From positions 1 through 8,028 of the forward strand of contig JBEGQX010000063.1 in NCBI GenBank assembly GCA_041180805.1: a DNA stretch of 8,028 nucleotides. The letters run 5' to 3'. Positions 1 through 7,334 of this stretch are shown here, one piece after another. Under the pieces are notes generated by a model. It ran no database searches. It was not told where the DNA came from and saw only the letters and a list, made by a program, of their open reading frames with translations. Position 1 is the stretch's first letter. Each line of letters starts with the position of its first letter. A program made the translations under genes and the position numbers. Origin of the DNA: JBEGQX01 sp041180805 (GTDB taxonomy: Bacteria; Planctomycetota; Planctomycetia; Gemmatales; Gemmataceae).

Positions 1-853
<853 letters not shown>

Positions 854-857
854 CATC

Positions 858-867
858 GATCTATCAC
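858..867 (-). repeat. Direct repeat copy 2 in 23S leader
   Basis: Second copy of GTGATAGATC on the minus strand, a few nucleotides upstream of the predicted 23S 5' end. See the copy at 903-912. Confidence 0.4.
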
Positions 868-902
868 TTTCCCTCTTATGTTGCCATAAAAAGAAAACCA
901 AA

Positions 903-912
903 GATCTATCAC
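903..912 (-). repeat. Direct repeat copy 1 in 23S leader
   Basis: The minus strand has GTGATAGATC here, and an identical 10-mer lies at 858-867, just before the mature 23S 5' end, 45 nt away. The second copy sits where the leader strand of the 23S processing stem is expected, so the first may offer an alternative pairing. The repeat is short and could be chance. Confidence 0.4.
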
Positions 913-923
913 CTAGCTACCCT

Positions 924-945
924 CCATGTTTCTTGACGAACATGG
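924..945 (-). other. Hairpin in the 23S leader
   Basis: A perfect 7-bp inverted repeat (CCATGTT at 924-930 and AACATGG at 939-945) encloses an 8-nt loop. There is no T run after it on the minus strand, so it is not a terminator. It lies about 70 nt before the mature 23S 5' end and may take part in leader folding or processing. Confidence 0.45.
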
Positions 946-1080
946 AAAATTGAGTTCAACGATCCTTACTTTAAGTTCTCTCAATCTAAGGCTCTCGCAA
1001 AGTTCGCAAACAACAACAATCCGGTTGCCCGAATCTTGTTGCTCTTTCATCTTGCGATGCAACTTCTTACCGCTGCCGAG

Positions 1081-1093
1081 TTGTCAAAGATCA
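1081..1093 (-). promoter_or_regulatory. boxA-like rRNA antitermination element
   Basis: The minus strand reads TGATCTTTGACAA, close to the E. coli rrn boxA TGCTCTTTAACAA (11 of 13 identical). In rRNA operons boxA RNA is bound by NusB-NusE (S10) to build the antitermination complex that keeps polymerase on the untranslated rRNA. It lies about 230 nt before the 23S 5' end, a usual position, and its first T is part of the U tract of the hairpin upstream. Match and position together make this call fairly strong. Confidence 0.75.
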
Positions 1094-1115
1094 AAAAAGC
1101 TTCCAGAGGAAGCTT
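1092..1115 (-). terminator. Intrinsic-terminator-like hairpin directly upstream of boxA
   Basis: The minus strand reads AAGCTTCC, loop TCT, GGAAGCTT: a perfect 8-bp stem (1097-1104 with 1108-1115). Its 3' arm runs into six T (1093-1098), giving the form of a Rho-independent terminator. It lies about 125 nt after the malQ stop, so it may end malQ transcription. If the rRNA promoter is the one proposed at 1167-1194, the hairpin would instead lie inside the rRNA leader, in the place that boxB holds before boxA in E. coli rrn leaders. Confidence 0.65.
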
Positions 1116-1166
1116 GTTTTGCAGGTGAGTTTGTCTTATCGACATTTCACTCGACCCGCATCATTG

Positions 1167-1212
1167 TTTTTAGAGTACCTAGGAAACTTGGCAAGTGGTT
1201 TTGAAAAAAAAT
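1167..1212 (-). promoter_or_regulatory. Candidate promoter for the 23S rRNA gene with UP-like A/T tract
   Basis: On the minus strand a TTGCCA (-35, 1189-1194) is followed after 16 nt by TAAAAA (-10, 1167-1172), each 4 to 5 matches of 6 to the sigma-70 consensus. Just upstream lies a run of eight T within AAATTTTTTTTCAAAA (about 1199-1214), placed where an UP element would sit in an rRNA promoter. The start of transcription would be near 1160. The -10 is weak and this is a prediction by eye. The position, after malQ and before boxA, is the main supporting argument. Confidence 0.4.
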
Positions 1213-1240
1213 TTCGCCGATCCTTCAAACTGCTGTAATT

Positions 1241-3370
1241 TCAGCGGTTATTTCGCTGGTTTAATTTCTCCAACACATCGCCTATCCCGGTTACTCCATC
1301 CCATTCTAGCACCGAAAATGCCGCCTTGTGCCTCCAATTCGGCTTTTCCCGCCAGGTTCCGGGAACATTTTGAGGTTCCACAGCCCCCCACAAATCTTCA
1401 ATGTTCATAAGTGCAATCTGGGAATTGTCTTGCGTCAATTCCCCAATGATTCCCAAATAGGCTTCCCGGGCATTGTCCAAGGGATTGTCGCTGGAAAATT
1501 CCTGAATTTTCAATTCCCGGGACACCTGGTCACACAGTTTGAACCGGTTTTGTTTTTCTAAATCGGCCGTTTCCTGCCCTATCAGGCCCATTTCCAAGCG
1601 ATCCTGAATATCTTTCCCTGTCCAAAATGCGGCAAAGGTTGGCAAATCGTGGGTGTTGAAACTGGCGATGGCGCCCTCCGGAGCTTCGTTAAGCACCCTG
1701 CCATCATGAGGATTCCATTCAAATTGGCCGACAAAAAGCCGGTGCCAACCATGCCGATGCATAGCGGGCCGCACCCCTTCGGGTACCGTACCCAGATCTT
1801 CACCCACCACCATGGTCTTATGCCGAACGGATTCCAAATTGAAAACCGCGTAAAGTGGTTCTGTCGGATACCGGACATAAGCACCGTTTTTCGCCCCCAA
1901 CCCGCGGGGCACCCAGTAAAGCCGATGCAAACCCATCACATGATCCACCCGCAGGCTGGATGCGGAATTCATGTGGTGCCTGAGTACGCTTCGCAGGTAG
2001 GAAAAACCATCCTTGAGCATTTCCTCCGGCAGCATGGGTGGAAAACCCCAGTCCTGGCCAAGGGTGAAAAATCCATCCGGTGGCGCCCCCCCGGAGGCCC
2101 CCAAAGCAAACAACTCTCGATGCCGGTACACATCATAACTGTCGGCATTCACCCCAAGGGGCAGGTCCAGGTACAGGCCGTTTGCGCCAAGGCTTGCCGC
2201 CTTTTTGGCCAGGGCCCCCATTTGTTCGGAACACCACCACTGCACCAACTGGTGATACAAAATAGCTTTGGAATCAAGCTGTTTTTCGTCGATATTACCG
2301 ATCTTGAATGATTCCGGCCAAGTGTGCCATGATGTTTTGAACTTTTCCGCGGCGGCACGAAACCGGGCGTAATCCACCACCGCCGGGTTCCCCTCAATAA
2401 AGGATCGGAATTGATCTTTTCTTGCCTCGCTGGAGTTCTGCGCGAATCCATCCGCCAGCAATTGCAGCACCTGCCGCTTAAGGGCCATTACCCCCCTGTA
2501 ATCGACCAGATCCGCATCCCGGAGCCGCGCGGATTCCTTCTGGAATTCGGCGCTTTGAATCAAACCTTTCGCAGGCTGGTTGCGTTCCAGTTCGTGGATT
2601 TTTTCGATCGCCAGATAGAATTCGTTCCAAAAAAGCCGGCTTGCGGGCGAATAGGGGCTATATTCAAAGGGTTCATCAAGAAACGCAGCCAGCATGGGTA
2701 AAGTGCCAACAACCTTCCCCCCCTTGGATACCGTCCATTCCAAAAGGGCTTCCAGATCCTGAAAATCCCCGGCACCCAGGTTTCTTTCGGATTTGGCAGC
2801 ATATAAGGGCAAAAAGACTCCCCAGGTTTTATCCTTATCCCCAACATGGTCTCCATGGGCAAGCACCGGAGACGCTACCAAAAGGCACTTTAAGCAACTT
2901 GAACCGGTCTTTACTTCCAAATGGTGATAACCAACGGGGATTTTTGTGGGCAATTCCACCTGATGAGTGATAAACCGAACATCCTCAAATTCTTCTGTTG
3001 AAGAGACTCGAAGTTCATTCAGCTTAAATTCCCATTCAAGCTGTTTTCCGTTTTCCAGCCGGAGCGTTGCCGCAAAGGCCTGATCCTGAATGGTGGATTC
3101 CAACCGAAGAGGAATTTCCACAAAATCTTCGTCTTTTTCCAGCCAGATAACCTCAACCGGCTGCAGGGAAATTCTTTTTTGGGCCAGTATTCTTTCCTTG
3201 AGAAAAGCACCTGCCTGGCCGGCATTTTGGATGGGAACTCCAAGAATTTTCAGAATTGCCAGCATGGCCTCTTGCGAAGCAGTTTGCCAGACCCCTTGGG
3301 AATCGATGTAGCCTGTTTCAATTCCATAAGCATCTGCAAGCTTGCATAAACCTTCAAACTCGTCCATCAT
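1241..3370 (-). CDS. malQ: 4-alpha-glucanotransferase (amylomaltase), GH77
   Basis: MalQ moves alpha-1,4-glucan segments from one maltodextrin to another in the cytoplasm, releasing glucose, in glycogen and maltodextrin metabolism. At 709 aa it is close to E. coli MalQ (694 aa) and has the same plan: an N-terminal helical and beta-sandwich part (about 1-180), then the GH77 barrel. Visible family motifs are SPYSPASRLFWNEFYL (about 238-253), PPDGFFTLGQDWGFPP (about 430-445), RVDH with the nucleophile Asp476, VGEDLG with the acid/base Glu524, NTHDLPTF with Asp575, and a C-terminal VPGTWREKPNWR block. All three catalytic acids are present. The frame stays open to 3529, but those 53 residues do not resemble the family and would overlap bpt. 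I chose the ATG at 3368-3370, with a weak AGAGAA ribosome site upstream; a second ATG follows directly (3365-3367). The gene looks intact. The 23S gene lies downstream on the same strand. Confidence 0.95.
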   Translation of the reverse strand: MMDEFEGLCKLADAYGIETGYIDSQGVWQTASQEAMLAILKILGVPIQNAGQAGAFLKERILAQKRISLQPVEVIWLEKDEDFVEIPLRLESTIQDQAFAATLRLENGKQLEWEFKLNELRVSSTEEFEDVRFITHQVELPTKIPVGYHHLEVKTGSSCLKCLLVASPVLAHGDHVGDKDKTWGVFLPLYAAKSERNLGAGDFQDLEALLEWTVSKGGKVVGTLPMLAAFLDEPFEYSPYSPASRLFWNEFYLAIEKIHELERNQPAKGLIQSAEFQKESARLRDADLVDYRGVMALKRQVLQLLADGFAQNSSEARKDQFRSFIEGNPAVVDYARFRAAAEKFKTSWHTWPESFKIGNIDEKQLDSKAILYHQLVQWWCSEQMGALAKKAASLGANGLYLDLPLGVNADSYDVYRHRELFALGASGGAPPDGFFTLGQDWGFPPMLPEEMLKDGFSYLRSVLRHHMNSASSLRVDHVMGLHRLYWVPRGLGAKNGAYVRYPTEPLYAVFNLESVRHKTMVVGEDLGTVPEGVRPAMHRHGWHRLFVGQFEWNPHDGRVLNEAPEGAIASFNTHDLPTFAAFWTGKDIQDRLEMGLIGQETADLEKQNRFKLCDQVSRELKIQEFSSDNPLDNAREAYLGIIGELTQDNSQIALMNIEDLWGAVEPQNVPGTWREKPNWRHKAAFSVLEWDGVTGIGDVLEKLNQRNNR

Positions 3371-3430
3371 GTATATTCTCTGGGTCCATCCATTCGGAAA
3401 ACATTGATGCGAAACAAGCCGGGGTATTCT

Positions 3431-3436
3431 TGTCAA
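3431..3436 (-). promoter_or_regulatory. Possible -35 element for malQ
   Basis: The minus strand has a perfect TTGACA 61 nt before the malQ start. No convincing -10 lies at 16-18 nt (the sequence there is TTCGCA/TCGCAT), so this is only a weak indication of where the malQ promoter is within the divergent region. Confidence 0.25.
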
Positions 3437-3445
3437 GAAAAGGCG

Positions 3446-3458
3446 TGGCTTCAAGCCA
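3446..3458. promoter_or_regulatory. Perfect 13-bp palindrome in the malQ-bpt divergent region
   Basis: TGGCTT-C-AAGCCA is a perfect 6+1+6 inverted repeat in the middle of the 133-bp gap between the two divergent genes. It lies just upstream of the TTGACA that may serve malQ and just before the possible bpt promoter. It could be a regulator site for either gene. No known operator is recognised in it. Confidence 0.3.
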
Positions 3459-3459
3459 A

Positions 3460-3489
3460 TTAACCCTCGAAAAGGCAAAGTTTCATAAT
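3460..3489 (+). promoter_or_regulatory. Weak candidate promoter for bpt
   Basis: TTAACC (3460-3465) and CATAAT (3484-3489) are 18 nt apart, with 4 and 5 matches of 6 to the sigma-70 consensus. Transcription would start about 8 nt before the bpt ATG, giving a nearly leaderless message. That would fit the lack of a clear ribosome binding site for bpt. The call is tentative. Confidence 0.3.
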
Positions 3490-3503
3490 TCAGGCACCGA
3501 AAC

Positions 3504-4286
3504 ATGAAAGTTGAACTGAATTTAACCACACCCCCGGACCAATGCAGCTACCTGCCAGACAGGGAAAGCCAGACTGAATTTGACATGGTTTCAGAAATGT
3601 CCGCCATGGAGTACCAGGAAAGGCTGCTCGCGGGCTGGCGCCACTTCGGCAGGCATGTGTTCAGGCCTGCCTGCAGCGATTGCAAAGAATGCAAATCCTT
3701 GCGGATCCCCGTTCGCAAATTCAAGCCAAATCGCAGCCAGAAACGCAACCAGAAATTGAACCGCGAACAGGTTCAACTGGTGATCACCAAGCCTTTTCTT
3801 TCCGATGATGTGATTGAACTGCACGACCGATTCCACATTGAAAGAGCCCAAAAACGAGGGTGGGATTTCAAGGAACCCAATGATCGCTTTAATTACACGA
3901 TTGGTTTTCTTGACAATCCTTTTGAAATTGAGCAATGGAATTACTTCCTTGAGGGGAAACTGGTGGGGGTTGGCTATGTGGATGCATTGGAATGCGGGCT
4001 TAGCGCCATCTATTTTTTCCACGACACGGATCATTCAAAGCTTGGGCTTGGAATATGGAATGTGCTACGACTAATTCAGGAATGCAAAAAAAGAAAGCTG
4101 CCCCACCTGTACCTTGGTTATTACGTGAAAGGTTGCCAATCGCTGGAGTACAAGGCTTCCTTTCAACCCACAGAGGTTCTGAGGCCTCGGGAAATTGGGA
4201 AAACTTTGCAGGCTAAAATCTCGGTGGCTCTTCGCAGTTTCCACACAATCCAAAAAGTTCAAAAACTTGAGTTTGTAATTGCTTGA
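3504..4286 (+). CDS. bpt: Bacterial aminoacyl-tRNA-protein transferase (aspartate/glutamate leucyltransferase type)
   Basis: Enzymes of this family (ATE_N plus ATE_C domains) transfer an amino acid from charged tRNA to the N-terminus of proteins beginning with an acidic residue. In bacteria this is usually Leu, which makes an N-degron read by ClpS for ClpAP-type proteolysis. The 260-aa product has the family marks in order: CSYLP (14-18), RHFGRHVFRP then a CxxCxxC cluster at Cys57, 60 and 63, SLRIPV and KPNRSQKRN (74-82), GVGYVDALECGLSAIYFF (155-172), and the C-terminal LYLGYYVKGC plus YKASFQPTEVL. Length is slightly above the usual 230-250 aa. The ATG is the first start after an in-frame TAA at 3486-3488. 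Only a minimal AGG (3492-3494) precedes it. It is divergent from malQ, and the promoter of the next operon overlaps its stop codon. The choice between Leu and Arg as the donated residue is inferred from bacterial homologues and cannot be read from the sequence. Confidence 0.93.
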   Translation: MKVELNLTTPPDQCSYLPDRESQTEFDMVSEMSAMEYQERLLAGWRHFGRHVFRPACSDCKECKSLRIPVRKFKPNRSQKRNQKLNREQVQLVITKPFLSDDVIELHDRFHIERAQKRGWDFKEPNDRFNYTIGFLDNPFEIEQWNYFLEGKLVGVGYVDALECGLSAIYFFHDTDHSKLGLGIWNVLRLIQECKKRKLPHLYLGYYVKGCQSLEYKASFQPTEVLRPREIGKTLQAKISVALRSFHTIQKVQKLEFVIA

Positions 4287-4311
4287 TATCGATTTGCGCC
4301 CAACTTATGAT
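4283..4311 (+). promoter_or_regulatory. Sigma-70-type promoter of the ABC transporter operon
   Basis: TTGATA (4283-4288) and TATGAT (4306-4311) are separated by exactly 17 nt and each matches the consensus at 5 of 6 positions. This is the best promoter in the window. The -35 overlaps the TGA stop of bpt (4284-4286). Transcription would start near 4318, giving a leader of about 128 nt before the ATPase ATG. Confidence 0.65.
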
Positions 4312-4384
4312 AACGATTGCATTTATCGGCCTTGGAATTCCAAAAAGAGTTTCAAGCTGGCAGTGCGAACAGTTCTATTTTTTG

Positions 4385-4416
4385 CCAGGCATGCTTTATT
4401 CATTTGTTTTGCCTGG
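4385..4416 (+). other. Hairpin in the 5' leader of the ABC operon
   Basis: CCAGGCA (4385-4391) and TGCCTGG (4410-4416) form a perfect 7-bp stem with an A/T-rich 18-nt loop; a G-U pair could extend it. It lies about 20 nt before the ribosome site of the ATPase gene. No T run follows, so it is not a plain terminator. It may affect mRNA stability or translation, or it may be a protein-binding palindrome. Confidence 0.35.
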
Positions 4417-4445
4417 TTAGTTAGAGAAGCGCTTGAGAGGTTTTC

Positions 4446-5345
4446 ATGTCTGGAGAAGTGATCGTTGAAACCCGCAAACTGACCAAGGTGTACCGCGATT
4501 TCTGGGGCCGCCAGAAGCACACGGCACTGCGGGCGTTGAACCTTGAAATTCGCAAGGGCGAAATCTTCGGCCTGCTTGGCCCGAACGGTTCGGGAAAAAC
4601 CACCACCATAAAACTTCTGCTTGGCCTGCTCTTCCCCACCGATGGGGAAGCCTTTGTATTTGGAAAACCGGCGGCTGATGTTTCCAAGAACGAACGCATT
4701 GGCTACCTGCCTGAGGAATCCTACCTGTACCGCTTCCTGAACGCGGAGGAAACTCTGGATTTCTACGGCCGACTTTTTGATTTGGATGCCAAAACCCGCA
4801 ACGACCGCGCCCGCGAATGGATCGAACGCGTCGGCCTGGGCGCCAACCGCAAGAGAATCCTCAAGGAATATTCCAAGGGTATGCGTCAAAGAATTGGCCT
4901 GGCACAGGCCATGATCAATGACCCAGACCTGGTGATCCTGGATGAACCAACCTCTGGTTTGGATCCCCTGGGCGCCCGCTGGATGAAAAACCTGATCGTG
5001 GAACTCAAGGAACAGGGCAAAACGGTCATCATGTGCAGTCATCGACTGGAAGATGTTCAGGACATTTGTGATCGGATCGCCATCCTCAACCTTGGTGAAC
5101 TTCAAGCCTATGGCAATGTCGGCGAACTGCTGCAGGATGTAAACCGCCTGGAACTTCGGGCCAGCGGACTGCAGATCAACGACCAGCTTCGCAGGGAACT
5201 TGAGGAGTTGCTGCACAAGCATGGTGGCAAGCTGGATTCCATCGGGCATCCCACCACCACCTTGGAAGACTACTTCCTGCGCATTGTGGAAGAAAGCAAG
5301 GCGCACCCCGGCAGAAGGTTTATACCTCAGGAAAAGGCCCGTTAA
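4446..5345 (+). CDS. ABC transporter ATP-binding protein (ABC-2 exporter class)
   Basis: This is the ATPase subunit of an ABC-2 type transporter, energising the membrane protein encoded next to it. The 299-aa protein has Walker A GPNGSGKT (45-52), the signature YSKGMRQRIGLAQA (142-155), Walker B LVILDEPTSGLDP (162-174) with its catalytic Glu, and the switch His199. At the Q-loop the sequence is GYLPEES (86-92), with Glu in place of Gln, a variant found in the NatA-like and drug/polymer exporter branch. The last 80 residues form the accessory C-terminal domain of this class. A GAGAGG ribosome site (4435-4440) lies 5 nt before the ATG. The permease starts 45 nt after the stop, on the same strand, so the two are probably cotranscribed. 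The substrate cannot be inferred. Confidence 0.95.
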   Translation: MSGEVIVETRKLTKVYRDFWGRQKHTALRALNLEIRKGEIFGLLGPNGSGKTTTIKLLLGLLFPTDGEAFVFGKPAADVSKNERIGYLPEESYLYRFLNAEETLDFYGRLFDLDAKTRNDRAREWIERVGLGANRKRILKEYSKGMRQRIGLAQAMINDPDLVILDEPTSGLDPLGARWMKNLIVELKEQGKTVIMCSHRLEDVQDICDRIAILNLGELQAYGNVGELLQDVNRLELRASGLQINDQLRRELEELLHKHGGKLDSIGHPTTTLEDYFLRIVEESKAHPGRRFIPQEKAR

Positions 5346-5390
5346 ACCGCCCTATGGGCCACCACACAGAAACTCCGGATTATTCAAACC

Positions 5391-7307
5391 ATGAACTCGA
5401 TGCTTCTTGCAACCCTATTCATTGAACGCGATCCGTTGCGCTGGGAAGACCTGCAGTCAGGGATTCTGCAATGGACCCAAAGCGTGGGCGGCTTTTGCTC
5501 GATAGCCCTTGTGCTCTGGCTGATTTTTGGCTGGAGAAGGTATTCCAAGGTGGATCGTGACCGCATAGCTCCCTGGAAAAAGATCACCTTTGGCGCCCTT
5601 GCCGGCTCAGGGGTTGGACTGTTTCTTTTGATCATCGCGCTGCGCTCCACCTCGCAGCCGGAAGCGGCATCGCGCCAGCCTTCCTTATTGGATGTGCTGC
5701 AGATTTTTTCCGGCCTTCTAAGCCTGCTTGCGGTATTGTTCCCCTTCGCTGTCAACGCCTTGAACCTTCGCCCCGGTAGAATCCTGGGCCTGGCCAAACT
5801 AAGTTTCCAGGAGGCAATCCGCAGGCGTGTCGTCTATGCGTTCGGCGCGCTGCTGCTGGTCTTTCTTTTCTCAAGCTGGTTCATTCCCTACAAGCCTGAA
5901 GACCAGGTGCGAAGTTATGTGCAGGTGGTCTACTGGGCCATGGCGCCGCTATTTCTGCTAACCTCCGCCCTGCTTGCGGCTTTCAGCATTCCTGCCGACA
6001 TCAAAAACCAGACCATCCACACCATTGTGACCAAGCCGGTGGAGCGATTTGAAATCATCCTTGGAAGGTTTCTTGGTTTCATGGCACTGATGACTGTCAT
6101 CCTTTTTGCCATGACAGCGGTAAGCCTTCTTTACGTGGTTCGTGGAGTTGACCCCTCGGCGGCGGCGGAAAGCCTCAAGGCGCGGGTGCCTTTCTACGGC
6201 GACCTCTCATTCTTGAACACCGAGAATGAAAACCGTGGTGATAATGTCGGTCGCGAGTGGGAATATCGAAGCTACATCGCAGGCCCTGGTATGGGAAACC
6301 GAGGCCCAGCCACCGCGGTTTGGACATTCCCCATGCCCCCCGCAAACCTTACCAGCCGCGACAAGGTTCGTTCTGAATTCACCTTCGATATTTACAGAAC
6401 CACCAAAGGGCGCGAAAACCGGGGCGTTGCCTGTTCTTTCACCTTTCAGACATGGCGTTTCCGCGAGGGGGACGACAAAATTTACGAAAGGGAAAAAAGA
6501 CAGGCGCTTATCGACCGCAAAGGCAGGACGGATGCGCAAATTGAAAACGAGCTTGCCGAGAAGTTTGGCTATTATGTCTTCCCCAGCAAACCGATCTTTG
6601 ATTACCAGACGCTTTACCTGGACATTCCAGCGGGCCTTTTCAAGAACGCCCTTGGAACCGACCCCCAAAGATTGAACGAGTTAAAAAACATCAACCGTCC
6701 TGTTCAGCCATTGATGGTGAAAGTGGTATGCCTGGATCCCACGCAGTATATCGGCATGGCAAGGTACGATTTCTATTTCCGCGCAGATGACCCGGAATCC
6801 GCCAATGAGAAGCTTTACTTTTCGATGAACTTCTTCAAGGGTGCCATTGGGCTATGGCTAAGAATGTGCCTTGTCGTAGGTCTTTCCGTTTGCATGAGCA
6901 CTTATCTGACCGGGGTTATCAGCCTGCTGTTCACCCTGATCCTGTACATGGGCGGACTGGTGCAGGATTTCATAAGGCAGGTGGCATCAGGTGCCAACCC
7001 TGGCGGTGGCCCCACCGAGGCCTTTCTGCGATTGGTTCGCCGGGAAAACATGGCATCGCCCCTGGAGCAAACCACCGCCAACCAAATCGCAACGAATTTG
7101 GACAAGCTTTTCAGGTGGGTGGTAAGCCGGCTCCTTGATGTGATACCGGATGTGGATCGCCTGGATTTCACGGTGTTTGTGGCGGAAGGTTTTGATATCA
7201 GCTCGGGCCAGATTGTGCTGAACGCGATCATTCTGGTGGGCTACCTGATTCCCTGGGCCATTCTGGCATATTACCTGCTGAAATGGCGCGAGATCGCTTC
7301 TTCCTGA
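5391..7307 (+). CDS. ABC-2 type transporter permease with N-terminal membrane extension and large inter-helix domain
   Basis: This is the membrane subunit paired with the ATPase upstream. The 638-aa protein has about nine hydrophobic segments (roughly 31-48, 66-83, 104-126, 148-164, 178-200, 223-250, 482-503, 506-527 and 608-631). The part from about 130, ILGLAKLSFQEAIRRRVV, looks like the usual start of an ABC-2 permease. NQTIHTIVTKPVERFEIILG (206-225) is a motif I know from this class before the next helix. About 130 residues with three helices therefore precede the core. Between helices 6 and 7 lies a hydrophilic domain of some 230 residues (251-480), probably outside the cytoplasmic membrane, with two cysteines (Cys348, Cys447). 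A second soluble stretch covers 528-607. The ATG has no good ribosome site; translation may be coupled to the ATPase gene. This long form recalls permeases of planctomycetes. The cargo is unknown. Confidence 0.88.
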   Translation: MNSMLLATLFIERDPLRWEDLQSGILQWTQSVGGFCSIALVLWLIFGWRRYSKVDRDRIAPWKKITFGALAGSGVGLFLLIIALRSTSQPEAASRQPSLLDVLQIFSGLLSLLAVLFPFAVNALNLRPGRILGLAKLSFQEAIRRRVVYAFGALLLVFLFSSWFIPYKPEDQVRSYVQVVYWAMAPLFLLTSALLAAFSIPADIKNQTIHTIVTKPVERFEIILGRFLGFMALMTVILFAMTAVSLLYVVRGVDPSAAAESLKARVPFYGDLSFLNTENENRGDNVGREWEYRSYIAGPGMGNRGPATAVWTFPMPPANLTSRDKVRSEFTFDIYRTTKGRENRGVACSFTFQTWRFREGDDKIYEREKRQALIDRKGRTDAQIENELAEKFGYYVFPSKPIFDYQTLYLDIPAGLFKNALGTDPQRLNELKNINRPVQPLMVKVVCLDPTQYIGMARYDFYFRADDPESANEKLYFSMNFFKGAIGLWLRMCLVVGLSVCMSTYLTGVISLLFTLILYMGGLVQDFIRQVASGANPGGGPTEAFLRLVRRENMASPLEQTTANQIATNLDKLFRWVVSRLLDVIPDVDRLDFTVFVAEGFDISSGQIVLNAIILVGYLIPWAILAYYLLKWREIASS

Positions 7308-7334
7308 TAATATTAGTGTTAAGAGAGGCATAAA

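Larger units (their letters stand above)
854..1240 (-). other. 23S rRNA leader / spacer region, no 16S or tRNA gene
   Basis: This 387-nt stretch lies between the end of malQ and the 23S 5' end, both on the minus strand. It contains no protein gene and no tRNA: I looked for acceptor/T-loop signatures of tRNA-Ile and tRNA-Ala on the minus strand and found none. In transcript order it holds an A/T tract and possible promoter (1167-1212), a hairpin with a U tract (1092-1115), a boxA-like element (1081-1093), a second hairpin (924-945) and a 10-bp direct repeat (903-912 and 858-867). It is therefore a dedicated 23S leader and not an ordinary 16S-23S spacer. The 16S gene must lie elsewhere. Confidence 0.75.

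Noticed and set aside
926..1204. Plus-strand frame of 92 codons in the 23S leader
   Set aside because: No ribosome site or family resemblance, and it runs against boxA and the leader hairpins.
1201..1214. T8 run after malQ as an intrinsic terminator
   Set aside because: No G/C-rich stem precedes it; only a weak A/T pairing of TTTGAA with TTCAAA is possible. It fits an UP-like tract better.
854..1240. Spacer tRNA-Ile or tRNA-Ala genes
   Set aside because: No T-loop (GGTTCGAATCC-like) sequence or acceptor stem was found on the minus strand.
1649..2311. 220-codon plus-strand frame inside malQ
   Set aside because: Antisense to conserved catalytic GH77 sequence, low-complexity composition typical of a shadow frame.
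3371..3529. Upstream extension of malQ to an ATG at 3529
   Set aside because: The 53 extra residues do not look like MalQ and overlap the start of bpt on the other strand.
3659..3700. CxxCxxC cluster in Bpt as a separate zinc-finger or iron-sulfur protein
   Set aside because: The cluster is part of the normal N-terminal domain of the transferase family.
4323..5306. 327-codon minus-strand frame
   Set aside because: Antisense to the ABC ATPase, whose motifs are all intact; no promoter or ribosome site for it.
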